The notes under the pieces: model-generated
What the model saw: only the letters and a program-made list of their open reading frames with translations
The model's database searches: none
What the model was told of the DNA's origin: nothing
In this document: piece after piece, positions 23,976 through 31,743 of the stretch
Position numbering within the stretch: position 1 is the first letter of the stretch
Layout of the letters: each line of letters begins with the position of its first letter
Made by a program: the position numbers and the translations under genes
Source of the DNA: Bacteroidota bacterium
GTDB taxonomy: Bacteria; Bacteroidota; Bacteroidia; UKL13-3
Direction of reading: 5' to 3'
DNA length: 35,372 bases
NCBI GenBank assembly: GCA_947456185.1
Contig: CANGPW010000023.1
Span: forward strand, 1-35,372

Positions 23976-25001
23976 TTATACCAATTTTTCACTCAGCTTT
24001 TCTATTTCAAATTTAGCTGGTAGGTTTTTATAAATAATATTATACATGGCATCCATAATTGGCATTTTGATGTTCATGGTTTGATTCAATTCAAAAACAG
24101 TTTTGGTAGCATAATATCCTTCAGCTATCATTTTCATTTCTAACTGTGCCGATTTAACGGAATAACCTTTACCAATCATGGTTCCAAAAGTGCGGTTACG
24201 GCTATGTTGAGAGTAACCTGTTACCAATAAATCGCCTAAGTATGCTGAGTGATTTATTTTTCTATCAGCATCGGTAATGGTGCGTAAAAAACGTTTCATT
24301 TCACGAATGGCATTGCTCATTAGTACCGCTTGAAAATTATCGCCATAGCCTAATCCATTACACATTCCGGCTGCAACTGCATATATGTTCTTTAAAACTG
24401 CACCATATTCTGTTCCACGAACATCTTTTGAAATAACTGTTCTAATATGTTTATTGGCAAGCATGCCCGCAAAATGTCTGGCAACGGTTTGGTTTGCACT
24501 TGCAATGGTTAAGTAAGATAATTTTTCAGAAGCAACTTCTTCAGCATGACAAGGACCAGAAATTACCAATATTTGATCTTCGGGAATTTGAAAATCATTC
24601 ATAAAAAAATCTCCTACAATTTGTTTGGTATGAGGCACCAAACCTTTCACTGCCGAAACAATGGTTTTACCTTTTAAATCGTCTGCTGTTATTCCTTCTA
24701 AACTATTTAGTAAAAAAGCTGAAGGAATGGCAATCACTAAAATATCGCTGGTGCTAATAATTTGTTTCAAATCACTCCCCACTTCTATTGATTGTGGGTG
24801 AATTTCAACGGTGCTTAAATAATCAGGATTATGGTGTTTTTCTCTAATATAAGTTGCTTTTTCTTCCGTGCGAACCCACCATTTTAAACTATTCATGGTT
24901 GGTTCAGGTAATTCACGGTGTTCAATCAACATTTTTACAATTGCTGTTGCCCAACTTCCGCCTCCAATTACTGCAATATTTTTAGGTAAATTTTGTTCCA
25001 T
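23976..25001 (-). CDS. gpsA: NAD(P)-dependent glycerol-3-phosphate dehydrogenase
   Basis: Reduces dihydroxyacetone phosphate to sn-glycerol-3-phosphate, the backbone for phospholipid synthesis. It is a 341-residue cytoplasmic enzyme: N-terminal Rossmann site IGGGSWATA (12-20), catalytic-site Lys119 in SAVKG, the family signature SGPCHAEEV (148-156), and Lys204 in GAVLKNIYAVAAGMCNGLGYGDN. The length is normal. It lies 8 bases downstream of def and 14 bases upstream of the ABC exporter gene, within a minus-strand run. Confidence 0.97.
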   Translation of the reverse strand: MEQNLPKNIAVIGGGSWATAIVKMLIEHRELPEPTMNSLKWWVRTEEKATYIREKHHNPDYLSTVEIHPQSIEVGSDLKQIISTSDILVIAIPSAFLLNSLEGITADDLKGKTIVSAVKGLVPHTKQIVGDFFMNDFQIPEDQILVISGPCHAEEVASEKLSYLTIASANQTVARHFAGMLANKHIRTVISKDVRGTEYGAVLKNIYAVAAGMCNGLGYGDNFQAVLMSNAIREMKRFLRTITDADRKINHSAYLGDLLVTGYSQHSRNRTFGTMIGKGYSVKSAQLEMKMIAEGYYATKTVFELNQTMNIKMPIMDAMYNIIYKNLPAKFEIEKLSEKLV

Positions 25002-25009
25002 TCGTATTT

Positions 25010-25564
25010 TTATTTTACTTTAGGTATGCGCATTTTATATTTTGTATTTGCGCCACCTTTGCTAATGTTTATTAATTTATTTTTCAATAAACGTTTTTTG
25101 AGCGGACTCAAATAATCAACAAATAATTTTCCTTTGATGTGGTCATATTCATGTTGAATAACACGAGCTACTAAGCCATCATATTCTTCGGTGTGCCAAA
25201 CAAAGTTTTCATCTTGATATTTTATTTCAATATTACTCCATCTAAATACATCTTCTCTGATATGTGGAATGCTTAAACAACCTTCTTCAAAAGCCCATTC
25301 TTCGCCCCATTCTTCTATCATTTCAGCATTCAAAAATGCCTTTTTTATTTTAGGACAATCTTCTTCATCAAAAGCGCTGGTATCAATAATAAATAAATTG
25401 ATGGCTTTGCCAACTTGTGGTGCTGCCAAACCAATTCCTTGTGCCTTATACATGCTTTCCCACATATTGGCAATTAATTCATTTAAGCCTTCATATTCGG
25501 CCGAAATGGTTTGTCCTACTTTTCTTAAAACGGTATCTCCGTATGCTACTATTGGTAATATCAT
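25010..25564 (-). CDS. def: Peptide deformylase
   Basis: Removes the N-formyl group from new proteins in the cytoplasm. The 184-residue protein carries all three family motifs: GIGLAAPQVG (43-52), EGCLSIP (94-100) with metal ligand Cys96, and HEYDH (138-142) with His138, His142 and catalytic Glu139. The insert between motifs 1 and 2 and the C-terminal tail are the usual Bacteroidota form. The 220 bases upstream, before ruvX, hold a dispersed repeat and a short AT-rich stretch with ATTCGAAAT repeated near the start. Confidence 0.97.
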   Translation of the reverse strand: MILPIVAYGDTVLRKVGQTISAEYEGLNELIANMWESMYKAQGIGLAAPQVGKAINLFIIDTSAFDEEDCPKIKKAFLNAEMIEEWGEEWAFEEGCLSIPHIREDVFRWSNIEIKYQDENFVWHTEEYDGLVARVIQHEYDHIKGKLFVDYLSPLKKRLLKNKLINISKGGANTKYKMRIPKVK

Positions 25565-25677
25565 TTATTTAAATTCGAAATATTAAATTCGAAATTCGAA
25601 AACTTTTCTGAATTTTGAATTTGGTAAATACTTTATTTTCTTTTCTCCTTTGGCTAAAGCCAACGGGGAAAAATATT

Positions 25678-25735
25678 GTCACCCTGAGCGAAGCCGAAGG
25701 GCAAATCATGTCCGTGGTTGGAGTCCTCACCAACT
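25678..25735. repeat. GTCACCCTGAGCG-type dispersed repeat
   Basis: GTCACCCTGAGCGAAGCCGAA begins at 25678 (first 20 bases or so), ending AGGGC at 25702, followed by GTTGG-AGTCCTCA-CCAAC (25717-25734). GC-rich islands of this kind in AT-rich intergenic DNA are typical of dispersed repeats in Bacteroidota genomes. Only one copy is seen in the window. It separates ruvX from def. Confidence 0.55.
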
Positions 25736-25784
25736 ACTTTTAAACTTCTTACTTACTCCGCAATCAACACTTCGCAATCCGCAT

Positions 25785-26195
25785 TTACAAAGTAGTCATA
25801 TAAGTTTGCAGTATAATAACTGCACTTACTTGATCTACATTTTCTTTTTTTTCTCTGTCTTTTTTCTTCAAACCCATTTCGGTTAAAGTGCGCCTAGCCA
25901 TTACTGAAGTAAAGCGTTCATCGGCTCGTTCAATTTTCATGGTTGGAAAATTTTTGACGAGCAAAGATATAAATTTTTCAATATGGGGCGTTGCATCGGT
26001 ATCATCGCCATTATGACGAGTGGGTTTTCCCACCACAAAACAACTTACTTCTTCCTTTGCGGTGTAATCTTTTAAATACTGAATTACATCTTTGCTATGA
26101 ACCGTAGTTAGCGTATTGGCAATAATTTGCAATGGATCGGTAACAGCCAAACCAACTCTTTTTGTTCCGTAATCTATTGCTAATATTCTTCCCAT
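25785..26195 (-). CDS. ruvX: Holliday-junction resolvase-like protein RuvX/YqgF
   Basis: A 136-residue RNase-H-fold protein of the YqgF family, linked in other bacteria to 16S rRNA 5'-end maturation and proposed as a Holliday junction resolvase. The N-terminus GRILAIDYGTKRVGLAVTD carries the first catalytic Asp (Asp8). VVGKP at mid-protein and the C-terminal DERFTSVMARRTL and VDQVSAVIILQTYM segments hold the other acidic residues. Normal length. It stands between a palindromic repeat (26213-26273) and a second dispersed repeat downstream. Confidence 0.95.
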   Translation of the reverse strand: MGRILAIDYGTKRVGLAVTDPLQIIANTLTTVHSKDVIQYLKDYTAKEEVSCFVVGKPTRHNGDDTDATPHIEKFISLLVKNFPTMKIERADERFTSVMARRTLTEMGLKKKDREKKENVDQVSAVIILQTYMTTL

Positions 26196-26212
26196 TTTTT
26201 ATTGATTTATTA

Positions 26213-26273
26213 GTCATTGCGAGCGTAGCAATCTCAAAACATGAGATGAGATTGCTTCGTGCCTCGCAATGAC
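26213..26273. repeat. Long REP-like palindrome (TCATTGCGAG type)
   Basis: GTCATTGCGAG pairs with CTCGCAATGAC, and inside that GCAATCTCA pairs with TGAGATTGC, giving a long hairpin with small internal loops. It fills most of the 88-base gap between purH and ruvX. It may weaken transcription between them, but there is no T tract. The sequence matches the style of repeats common in Bacteroidota intergenic DNA. Confidence 0.8.
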
Positions 26274-26283
26274 GATGTTGTTT

Positions 26284-27801
26284 TTAATGTTTAAAATGCC
26301 TCACTCCTGTAAAATACATCACCATTTTTTGTTGGTTGCAATATTGCACCGAAGCATCATCTTTAATTGAACCTCCCGGTTGAATCACTGTTTTTATTCC
26401 TTCGTTAAATGCTATTGCTACGCAATCAGGAAAAGGGAAAAATGCATCACTACTCATCACAGAATCTGTCAAATCAAATTCAAATGCTTTAGCTTTACCA
26501 ATGGCTTGTTTCAATGCATCTACACGAGAAGTTTGTCCGCAGCCAATGCCTAATAATTGCTTATTTTTTGCTAAAACTATGGTATTCGATTTGGCATGTT
26601 TTACTATTTTATCTGCAAATAATAAATCATCAATGGTACTTTGATTGGCATTATTTTCAGTAACCAATTGCAAGTTTTCTTGCGTTAAAATCACATCGTT
26701 TTTATCCTGTTCCAAATGTCCGTTTAGCACGGTACGAATGGTTTTGCCTTTTGGCAATAAACCATTTTTTGCTAAAATAATTCTATTCTTTTTGCCTTTT
26801 AAAATTTGCAAAGCGGCTTCATCGTAACTTGGAGCGATTAATACTTCCAAAAATATTTTATCCATGGCAGTAGCAGTTTCTAAATCTATGTTTCTATTGG
26901 CAACAATTACTCCACCAAAAGCCGAAACTGGATCACCTGCTAAAGCATCGGTCCAAGCTTGTGCAATGGTTGTTCTGCTTGCTAATCCACAAGGATTATT
27001 ATGTTTGATAACAGCCACAGTTGGCTCTTCAAAATCTTCAATTAAATGGGTAGCTGCATCTAAATCTAGTAAATTATTATATGATAATTCTTTGCCATGT
27101 AATTGTGTAAATATGCCATTTATATCGCCATAAAAAACGCCTTTTTGATGAGGATTTTCACCATAGCGCAATGTTTGCGCAGGCATGGTACTTAAAGCGG
27201 CAAACTGAGTTTGGTTAAAATAATTTTGTATAATGGTATCGTAAGCAGCAGTAGTTGCAAATGCTTTGGCAGCATACATTCTACGTTGTTCAATGCTGGT
27301 TGTTCCGTTTTGTGCCAATAATGTTTCAGCTAAAACTGCATAATCATTTTTATTACAAATAATGCAAGTGTCATTGTGGTTTTTAGCACCTGCTCTAATT
27401 AAGGAAACACCGCCAATATCAATTTTTTCAATAATCTTGCTTTCTTCATTGGTACTTGCTAATGTTTCCTCAAATGGATATAAATCAACCACAACTAAAT
27501 CAAAATAAGGCATGTTAAATTCTGCCATTTCTTTTTGATCTTGTTCATTGGCTCTGCGAGCTAATATTCCTCCAAATACTTTTGGATGCAATGTTTTTAC
27601 TCGTCCACCCAAAATACTTGGATATTCCGTTAAATCTTCCACTCGGTTAACTTTAATTCCTAATTGTTCAATATAATCTTGCGTACCGCCAGTACTGTAA
27701 ATATTGATTCCTAATTGGTTTAAGGCTTTTGCCAAAACATCTAAACCATCTTTGTAAAAAACTGAAATTAAAGCATTTTGCATGCTACGAGCTTGATTCA
27801 T
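26284..27801 (-). CDS. purH: Bifunctional AICAR formyltransferase / IMP cyclohydrolase
   Basis: Catalyses the last two steps of de novo IMP synthesis in the cytoplasm. The 505-residue protein has an N-terminal IMP cyclohydrolase domain (about 1-190) with STGGT (36-40) and GGRVKTLHPKVFGGIL (65-80), and a C-terminal AICAR transformylase domain with RYGENPHQKG (212-221) and the catalytic Lys266-His267 in KHNNPCG. It ends VMYFTGVRHFKH, the usual C-terminus. A TACTTTCG box lies 29 bases upstream. The region 27802-27942 upstream is AT-rich and shared with the divergent lipoprotein gene. Confidence 0.98.
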   Translation of the reverse strand: MNQARSMQNALISVFYKDGLDVLAKALNQLGINIYSTGGTQDYIEQLGIKVNRVEDLTEYPSILGGRVKTLHPKVFGGILARRANEQDQKEMAEFNMPYFDLVVVDLYPFEETLASTNEESKIIEKIDIGGVSLIRAGAKNHNDTCIICNKNDYAVLAETLLAQNGTTSIEQRRMYAAKAFATTAAYDTIIQNYFNQTQFAALSTMPAQTLRYGENPHQKGVFYGDINGIFTQLHGKELSYNNLLDLDAATHLIEDFEEPTVAVIKHNNPCGLASRTTIAQAWTDALAGDPVSAFGGVIVANRNIDLETATAMDKIFLEVLIAPSYDEAALQILKGKKNRIILAKNGLLPKGKTIRTVLNGHLEQDKNDVILTQENLQLVTENNANQSTIDDLLFADKIVKHAKSNTIVLAKNKQLLGIGCGQTSRVDALKQAIGKAKAFEFDLTDSVMSSDAFFPFPDCVAIAFNEGIKTVIQPGGSIKDDASVQYCNQQKMVMYFTGVRHFKH

Positions 27802-27830
27802 AAAATATATTTCCTTTTAAAAACGAGCCA

Positions 27831-27838
27831 CGAAAGTA
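27831..27838 (-). promoter_or_regulatory. Putative purH -7 promoter box
   Basis: Minus strand TACTTTCG, one base from TAnnTTTG, 29 bases before the purH ATG. The same TTCG form appears before the glucan operon and anmK. Confidence 0.4.
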
Positions 27839-27942
27839 ATATTATATACTTAAAAAATGACATGAAAATTGACTAAAATTGACAAAAAATAAAACAAATT
27901 TGAAATCAAAAACATTTAAATTTGAGAATCATTAAAAACAGC

Positions 27943-28302
27943 ATGAAATATTCAACAAAATTCGTCTTCCTTTACCTTATAACATTATTTAATTTCTCAG
28001 CGTGTAAATTAGACAAGGAAATAACAAAAGCAGGTATACACACCATTTATTCCAACTTTAAAAACGGGATAATTTTTGAATGTAAGTTAAATGGACAAAC
28101 TGTTTATGAAGCCAGCGAAAATGCCTATGACGTTTCTACTTTTATTTTTGATTTACAAGGAAAAAAGATAGGGGAATGTAATTGGGCTTTTGGAAAAGTT
28201 GATTCCATTTGTAGTCAAGTTCAAAATTGTGAAATTGTTTATTGTTGTCAAAACCACATTAGCGGACGGCCATTTACTGATAAATATGGTTTGAGTAAAT
28301 AG
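27943..28302 (+). CDS. Small cysteine-rich lipoprotein, unknown function
   Basis: A 119-residue lipoprotein. The frame is open from a TTG at 27922, but the ATG at 27943 gives a proper signal (MKYSTKFVFLYLITLFNFSAC) with lipobox FSAC. The mature part contains a LNGQTVYEA strand, FDLQGKKIGECNWAFG and DSICSQVQNCEIVYCCQN, with seven cysteines after the lipobox Cys removed from count being mostly in the C-terminal half. The F-D-x-x-G-x-x-I-x-x-C pattern recalls small Bacteroidota lipoproteins of the DUF6970 kind, but I cannot confirm membership. It is divergent from purH and convergent with the toxin gene. Possibly disulfide-stabilised in the periplasm or at the surface. Confidence 0.75.
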   Translation: MKYSTKFVFLYLITLFNFSACKLDKEITKAGIHTIYSNFKNGIIFECKLNGQTVYEASENAYDVSTFIFDLQGKKIGECNWAFGKVDSICSQVQNCEIVYCCQNHISGRPFTDKYGLSK

Positions 28303-28349
28303 TGATTGAGTATAATATTATTAGAGTTTAACACTTAGAATATTATTTA

Positions 28350-28673
28350 TCAGTCAACAAAAGTTTCTTTTATTACTGATTTTATTTTTGAGATTTCTAA
28401 AGGCAATAAGTGGTCAAATAATTTAGATATTCTTTGTTTGTCTACGGTCCTAATTTGGTCAATAACCACCCAACTTTTGGTATTATTGTGAAATATTTCA
28501 ACACGAGTTGGATAGTTTTTAGAATTACTGGTAAGCGGTGCAATCACAATGGTTTGTAGAAATTTATTCATTTCATTTGGTGATATTACAACACAAGGCC
28601 GGCTTTTTTTAATTTCACTTCCAACAGTTGGATCTAAGTTTACTAAAACAATTTGATATTGATTTATTTCCAT
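28350..28673 (-). CDS. MazF/PemK-family toxin (type II toxin-antitoxin)
   Basis: A 107-residue PemK/MazF-fold protein; members cut mRNA at short sequence motifs when not held by antitoxin. The N-terminus QYQIVLVNLDPTVGSEIKKSRPCVVISPN is the family signature (strands 1-2 with the GSE-x-K-x-R-P motif). TIVIAPLTSN and SWVVIDQIRTVDKQRI supply the catalytic-face Thr/Ser and Arg. The ATG overlaps the end of the antitoxin gene by 10 bases, the typical coupled arrangement. Confidence 0.93.
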   Translation of the reverse strand: MEINQYQIVLVNLDPTVGSEIKKSRPCVVISPNEMNKFLQTIVIAPLTSNSKNYPTRVEIFHNNTKSWVVIDQIRTVDKQRISKLFDHLLPLEISKIKSVIKETFVD

Positions 28674-28909
28674 TCCTCAAAGTTCTCATCTTCAAAAACA
28701 TCGTTTATAAGTAATTGGTCATCGCCATTTTCGTGCATTTTTTTAAATGACTTCCCCCAACCTTTTCGTGGTATATTTTTAGGTTTTAAAATGATAAATC
28801 CTTTTTCTAATATAAGCTCAACTGAATCGGTAATATTGTATTTTTCTAAAATGGTTTTGGTAAGTCTAATTCCTTTAGAGTTACCAATTGGGATTACTGC
28901 AATTTCCAT
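28664..28909 (-). CDS. MazE/AbrB-type antitoxin
   Basis: An 81-residue partner of the downstream toxin. The N-terminal half is a SpoVT/AbrB-like swapped-hairpin DNA-binding domain (MEIAVIPIGNSKGIRLTKTILEKYNI...VELILEKGFIILKP). The C-terminal half is acidic (DVFEDENFEEWK) and would wrap the toxin. Such pairs repress their own promoter. A GTAATTAC palindrome (28929-28936 region) about 20 bases upstream of the start could be the operator, but this is a guess. Confidence 0.92.
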   Translation of the reverse strand: MEIAVIPIGNSKGIRLTKTILEKYNITDSVELILEKGFIILKPKNIPRKGWGKSFKKMHENGDDQLLINDVFEDENFEEWK

Positions 28910-29005
28910 TATTGTATTATTTAAATGTACCTACAAAGTAATTACATTTATTTGTTAAAAACAATTTTTTTATTTATGTGAACTTTTTATTTTGTAAAAT
29001 TGCAT

Positions 29006-29019
29006 CCCGATGCATCGGG
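29006..29019. repeat. CCCGATGCATCGGG palindrome
   Basis: Perfect 14-base palindrome between the MFS and antitoxin genes. It shares the CCCGAT-nn-ATCGGG frame with the one at 31621-31636. It lies 18 bases beyond the MFS stop and may double as the terminator stem for that gene, though no T run follows. Confidence 0.6.
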
Positions 29020-29037
29020 TGCCAATTGCCAATTTAT

Positions 29038-30294
29038 TTACTCTTCTAAATAATCCAAATCTTTGTGAAAACTTTCGGCAATATAAGCTGTAGAAATAAT
29101 GGCCAAGGCCAAGCAAATTAAGCCAACTACTAATGCCGAAGAAGTAATATTAAAACTAAAATTGCTTTGCAAAGCAGCAAAACCTAAAGTAATTGGAACT
29201 ACCGCACCACGCACAAAATTAGGAACAGTATTCGTTACTGTAGAACGAATATTGGTGCCAAATTGTTCGCAGGCTACCGTAACAAAAAGTGCCCAATAAC
29301 CAGTGGCAGCACCTAATAAAAAGCACATCAGTTTAAAGTAAGAAACCGAAACTTGGTTGTTAAATAAATAGACAAAATATAAAATTAAACTAATTCCTAA
29401 ATAGCCAAAAATTACTTTTTTTCTGCTTTTAAATAATTGGCTGAACAAGCCACTTAACAAATCGCCAAACGACAAACCTAAATAAGCAAACATTACACTG
29501 TCGGCTACTTTTATTTCAACGCCCAAATTACGAGCAAACAAATGTGATTTATTGACCAAAACACCAATGGTGAACCAAATGGGTAATCCGATGGCAATAC
29601 AAGCCAAATATTTCAGCAAGTTATTTTTATTTTTCAGTAAATTTATCAAATTTCCTTTTTGGATTGATTTGTTCGTTTCCACCATTTTATACATTCCACT
29701 TTCGTAAGTTCCTGCTCTGAGCAGCAATAGCAATAAGCCTAAAATGCCGCCTACCAAATAAGTAACTTGCCAATTTTTTAATGAAATAGAAAAAGCGGTA
29801 TCTAAAAACGAAACCAAATGATGGCCATTTTTGCCAATGAATGCCGCAGCAATAGCACCTAATGCTCCAACTGAAACAATGATCATGGTTCCAATTCCAC
29901 GCTTCGATTTTTTCATGTTTTCACTTACCAAAGTGATTCCAGCACCTAACTCACCTGCTAATCCAATTCCTGCAATGAACCTGGCTAATGCGTAACTAGG
30001 AATGTCTGTTACAAAAGCGTTGGCAATATTAGCAATTGAATACAAAATGATGGAGCCAAATAGCACTGAAACTCTTCCTTTTTTATCGCCTAAAATACCC
30101 CAAATTAATCCACCTAAAAGCATACCTGTCATTTGACAATTAAACAGATAAGTATCTGTTTTGTCCATCATGTCGGCAGAAATAAAATCGAGTAAGCTTT
30201 CTTGTTTTACAACGTTAAATACAATTAAATCATAAATATCTACAAAGTAACCAAGGGCGGCTACAATTATTAAAAAGTTAAGTTTTTTATTCAT
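29038..30294 (-). CDS. MFS transporter (metabolite:H+ symporter-like)
   Basis: Inner-membrane permease with about 12 helices. The frame is open to 30366, but the ATG at 30294 places the start directly before helix 1 (MNKKLNFLIIVAALGYFVDIYDL) and gives 418 residues; the longer form would add a 24-residue tail unlike the family. The loop 2-3 signature LGDKKGRVSVLFGS and the helix 4-5 segment RFIAGIGLAGELGAGITLVSE are typical of sugar/metabolite-H+ symporters. The substrate is unknown. It is divergent from anmK with 246 bases between starts, so a role in amino-sugar uptake is conceivable but unsupported. Confidence 0.9.
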   Translation of the reverse strand: MNKKLNFLIIVAALGYFVDIYDLIVFNVVKQESLLDFISADMMDKTDTYLFNCQMTGMLLGGLIWGILGDKKGRVSVLFGSIILYSIANIANAFVTDIPSYALARFIAGIGLAGELGAGITLVSENMKKSKRGIGTMIIVSVGALGAIAAAFIGKNGHHLVSFLDTAFSISLKNWQVTYLVGGILGLLLLLLRAGTYESGMYKMVETNKSIQKGNLINLLKNKNNLLKYLACIAIGLPIWFTIGVLVNKSHLFARNLGVEIKVADSVMFAYLGLSFGDLLSGLFSQLFKSRKKVIFGYLGISLILYFVYLFNNQVSVSYFKLMCFLLGAATGYWALFVTVACEQFGTNIRSTVTNTVPNFVRGAVVPITLGFAALQSNFSFNITSSALVVGLICLALAIISTAYIAESFHKDLDYLEE

Positions 30295-30396
30295 TTTTAT
30301 AAACGCTAAATTGAATTGCATGATAAGAAAATTTGTTTGATTTTGAATAAAATCAATTAATTTCATTGAATGTCTTATCTAACTATTTAATATTTG

Positions 30397-30438
30397 TTTC
30401 GACAAGCTCAACGACTACGGACATTGAGCTTGTCGAAA
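30397..30438. repeat. TTTCGACAAGCTCAA palindromic dispersed repeat
   Basis: A perfect 15 bp stem, TTTCGACAAGCTCAA / TTGAGCTTGTCGAAA, with a 12-base loop. It lies in the divergent MFS-anmK gap. One arm plus four further bases recurs at 20308-20330. Confidence 0.85.
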
Positions 30439-30508
30439 TGAAATATATTTTATTACAGTCCTTATTATTTCATTGATAAAAAATAGTCAAACACCCACCA
30501 AATTATAA

Positions 30509-30516
30509 TATATTCG
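30509..30516 (+). promoter_or_regulatory. Putative anmK -7 promoter box
   Basis: TATATTCG, one base from TAnnTTTG, 24 bases before the anmK ATG. No TTTG is visible near -33. Confidence 0.4.
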
Positions 30517-30540
30517 CACACTTATTTTTTTGAAATATAC

Positions 30541-31611
30541 ATGAATAAATACAAGGTAATAGGCTTAATGAGTGGCACTTCAATGGATGGAGTTGACATT
30601 GCTTATTGCGAATTTGAATTGATAAATGATTCATGGAATTTTGAAATTAAACAAGCTCAAACCATTCTTTACGATGAAAATTGGTTAGTTAGGTTAAGTC
30701 AATTACATCATCAGCCAATTCATCTTTTTCCTAAAACTGATGCGTTTTATGGAAAGTATTTAGGAAAAATTACCAAACAATTTATTGAAGAAAATAACCT
30801 TGTTGTTGATTTTATTTCATCGCACGGACATACCATTTTTCATCAACCTGAAAGCGGATTCACCGCTCAAATTGGTTGCGGAGCAGGAATTAATTCAGAA
30901 AGCAATTTGCCCGTTGTAAATAATTTTAGAAACATGGACGTAATGCTTGGTGGACAAGGTGCGCCATTGGTTCCCATTGGTGATTTTTTATTGTTTGAAA
31001 AGTATGCTGCTTGTTTAAATTTGGGTGGCTTTGCCAATATAAGTTTAAAAAATTCACAAAAAGCGTTTGATGTTTCACCCTGTAATATGGTAATGAATAT
31101 TATTGCCAATGAATTTGATTTACCATTTGATCATGAAGGTGAAATTGCTGCTAGCGGAACTATTAATGATGAATTGCTTTTAGCACTAAATGATTTAGAT
31201 TTTTACAAAAAAGAAGGTGCTAAATCATTAGGCATTGAATGGGTGAAAAAAGAATTTTGGCCAATTATTGCTAGCTTTTCTTCGTTGAGTGATGCCGATA
31301 AAATGGCTACTTTAAGTGAACATATTGCTATGCAAATTGCCACTATTTTAAACATTAATAATATTGAAAATGTGCTAGTAACAGGTGGTGGTACTTCCAA
31401 TCATTTTTTGATAAATAATATAAAAAGTAAAACCAAAACAACAATTATAATTCCAGATTTAAATACCATCAATTTTAAAGAAGCCATGGTTTTTGCTTTT
31501 TTGGGTGTATTAAGATTGAGGAATGAAACCAATATTTTAAAAACAGTTACTGGCGCTGTTAGCAATAGCATTGGTGGAGCTTTACATGGAAATTTTAGCC
31601 GATTGATTTAA
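30541..31611 (+). CDS. anmK: Anhydro-N-acetylmuramic acid kinase
   Basis: Opens and phosphorylates 1,6-anhydro-MurNAc from peptidoglycan turnover to give MurNAc-6-phosphate in the cytoplasm. The 356-residue ASKHA-fold protein has GLMSGTSMDGVDIAY (8-22, phosphate loop), SSHGHTIFH (93-101), NFRNMDVMLGGQGAPLVP (128-146), NLGGFANIS (160-168), likely catalytic Asp177 in FDVSPCN, and VTGGG near the C-terminus. Slightly short of the Gammaproteobacterial form but normal for Bacteroidota. No murQ or ampG is in the window. Confidence 0.97.
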   Translation: MNKYKVIGLMSGTSMDGVDIAYCEFELINDSWNFEIKQAQTILYDENWLVRLSQLHHQPIHLFPKTDAFYGKYLGKITKQFIEENNLVVDFISSHGHTIFHQPESGFTAQIGCGAGINSESNLPVVNNFRNMDVMLGGQGAPLVPIGDFLLFEKYAACLNLGGFANISLKNSQKAFDVSPCNMVMNIIANEFDLPFDHEGEIAASGTINDELLLALNDLDFYKKEGAKSLGIEWVKKEFWPIIASFSSLSDADKMATLSEHIAMQIATILNINNIENVLVTGGGTSNHFLINNIKSKTKTTIIIPDLNTINFKEAMVFAFLGVLRLRNETNILKTVTGAVSNSIGGALHGNFSRLI

Positions 31612-31620
31612 AGATTATAA

Positions 31621-31636
31621 TCCCGATTAATCGGGA
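31621..31636. repeat. TCCCGATTAATCGGGA palindrome
   Basis: Perfect 16-base palindrome 9 bases after the anmK stop. Same outer sequence as the palindrome at 29006-29019 but with a different central pair (TA instead of GC). It could form a weak transcript-end hairpin. Confidence 0.7.
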
Positions 31637-31702
31637 GAAAGATTACAAGATTAAAAGATTACAAAATTATAAAAAATTAAAAAAGAAAACTAAGTACTAA
31701 AA

Positions 31703-31740
31703 ACTATCAACTGACAACTAACAACTATCAACTATCAACT
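31703..31740 (+). repeat. CAACTATCAACT-type simple repeat before the dehydrogenase gene
   Basis: The leader just before the ATG is built of repeated ACTATCA / ACAACTA units, ending CAACTATCAACTATCAACT. A comparable C/A/T-only tract precedes the mscS-like gene. It is G-poor (one G in 38 bases), so it would stay unstructured in mRNA. Confidence 0.75.
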
Positions 31741-31743
31741 AAA

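Noticed and set aside
28350-28909. Recently acquired mobile island around the toxin-antitoxin pair
   Set aside because: No integrase, transposase, attachment repeats or clear composition shift is visible around it.
30295-30366. 24-residue N-terminal extension of the MFS transporter
   Set aside because: The ATG at 30294 sits right before the first membrane helix as in the family; the extension has no matching feature.
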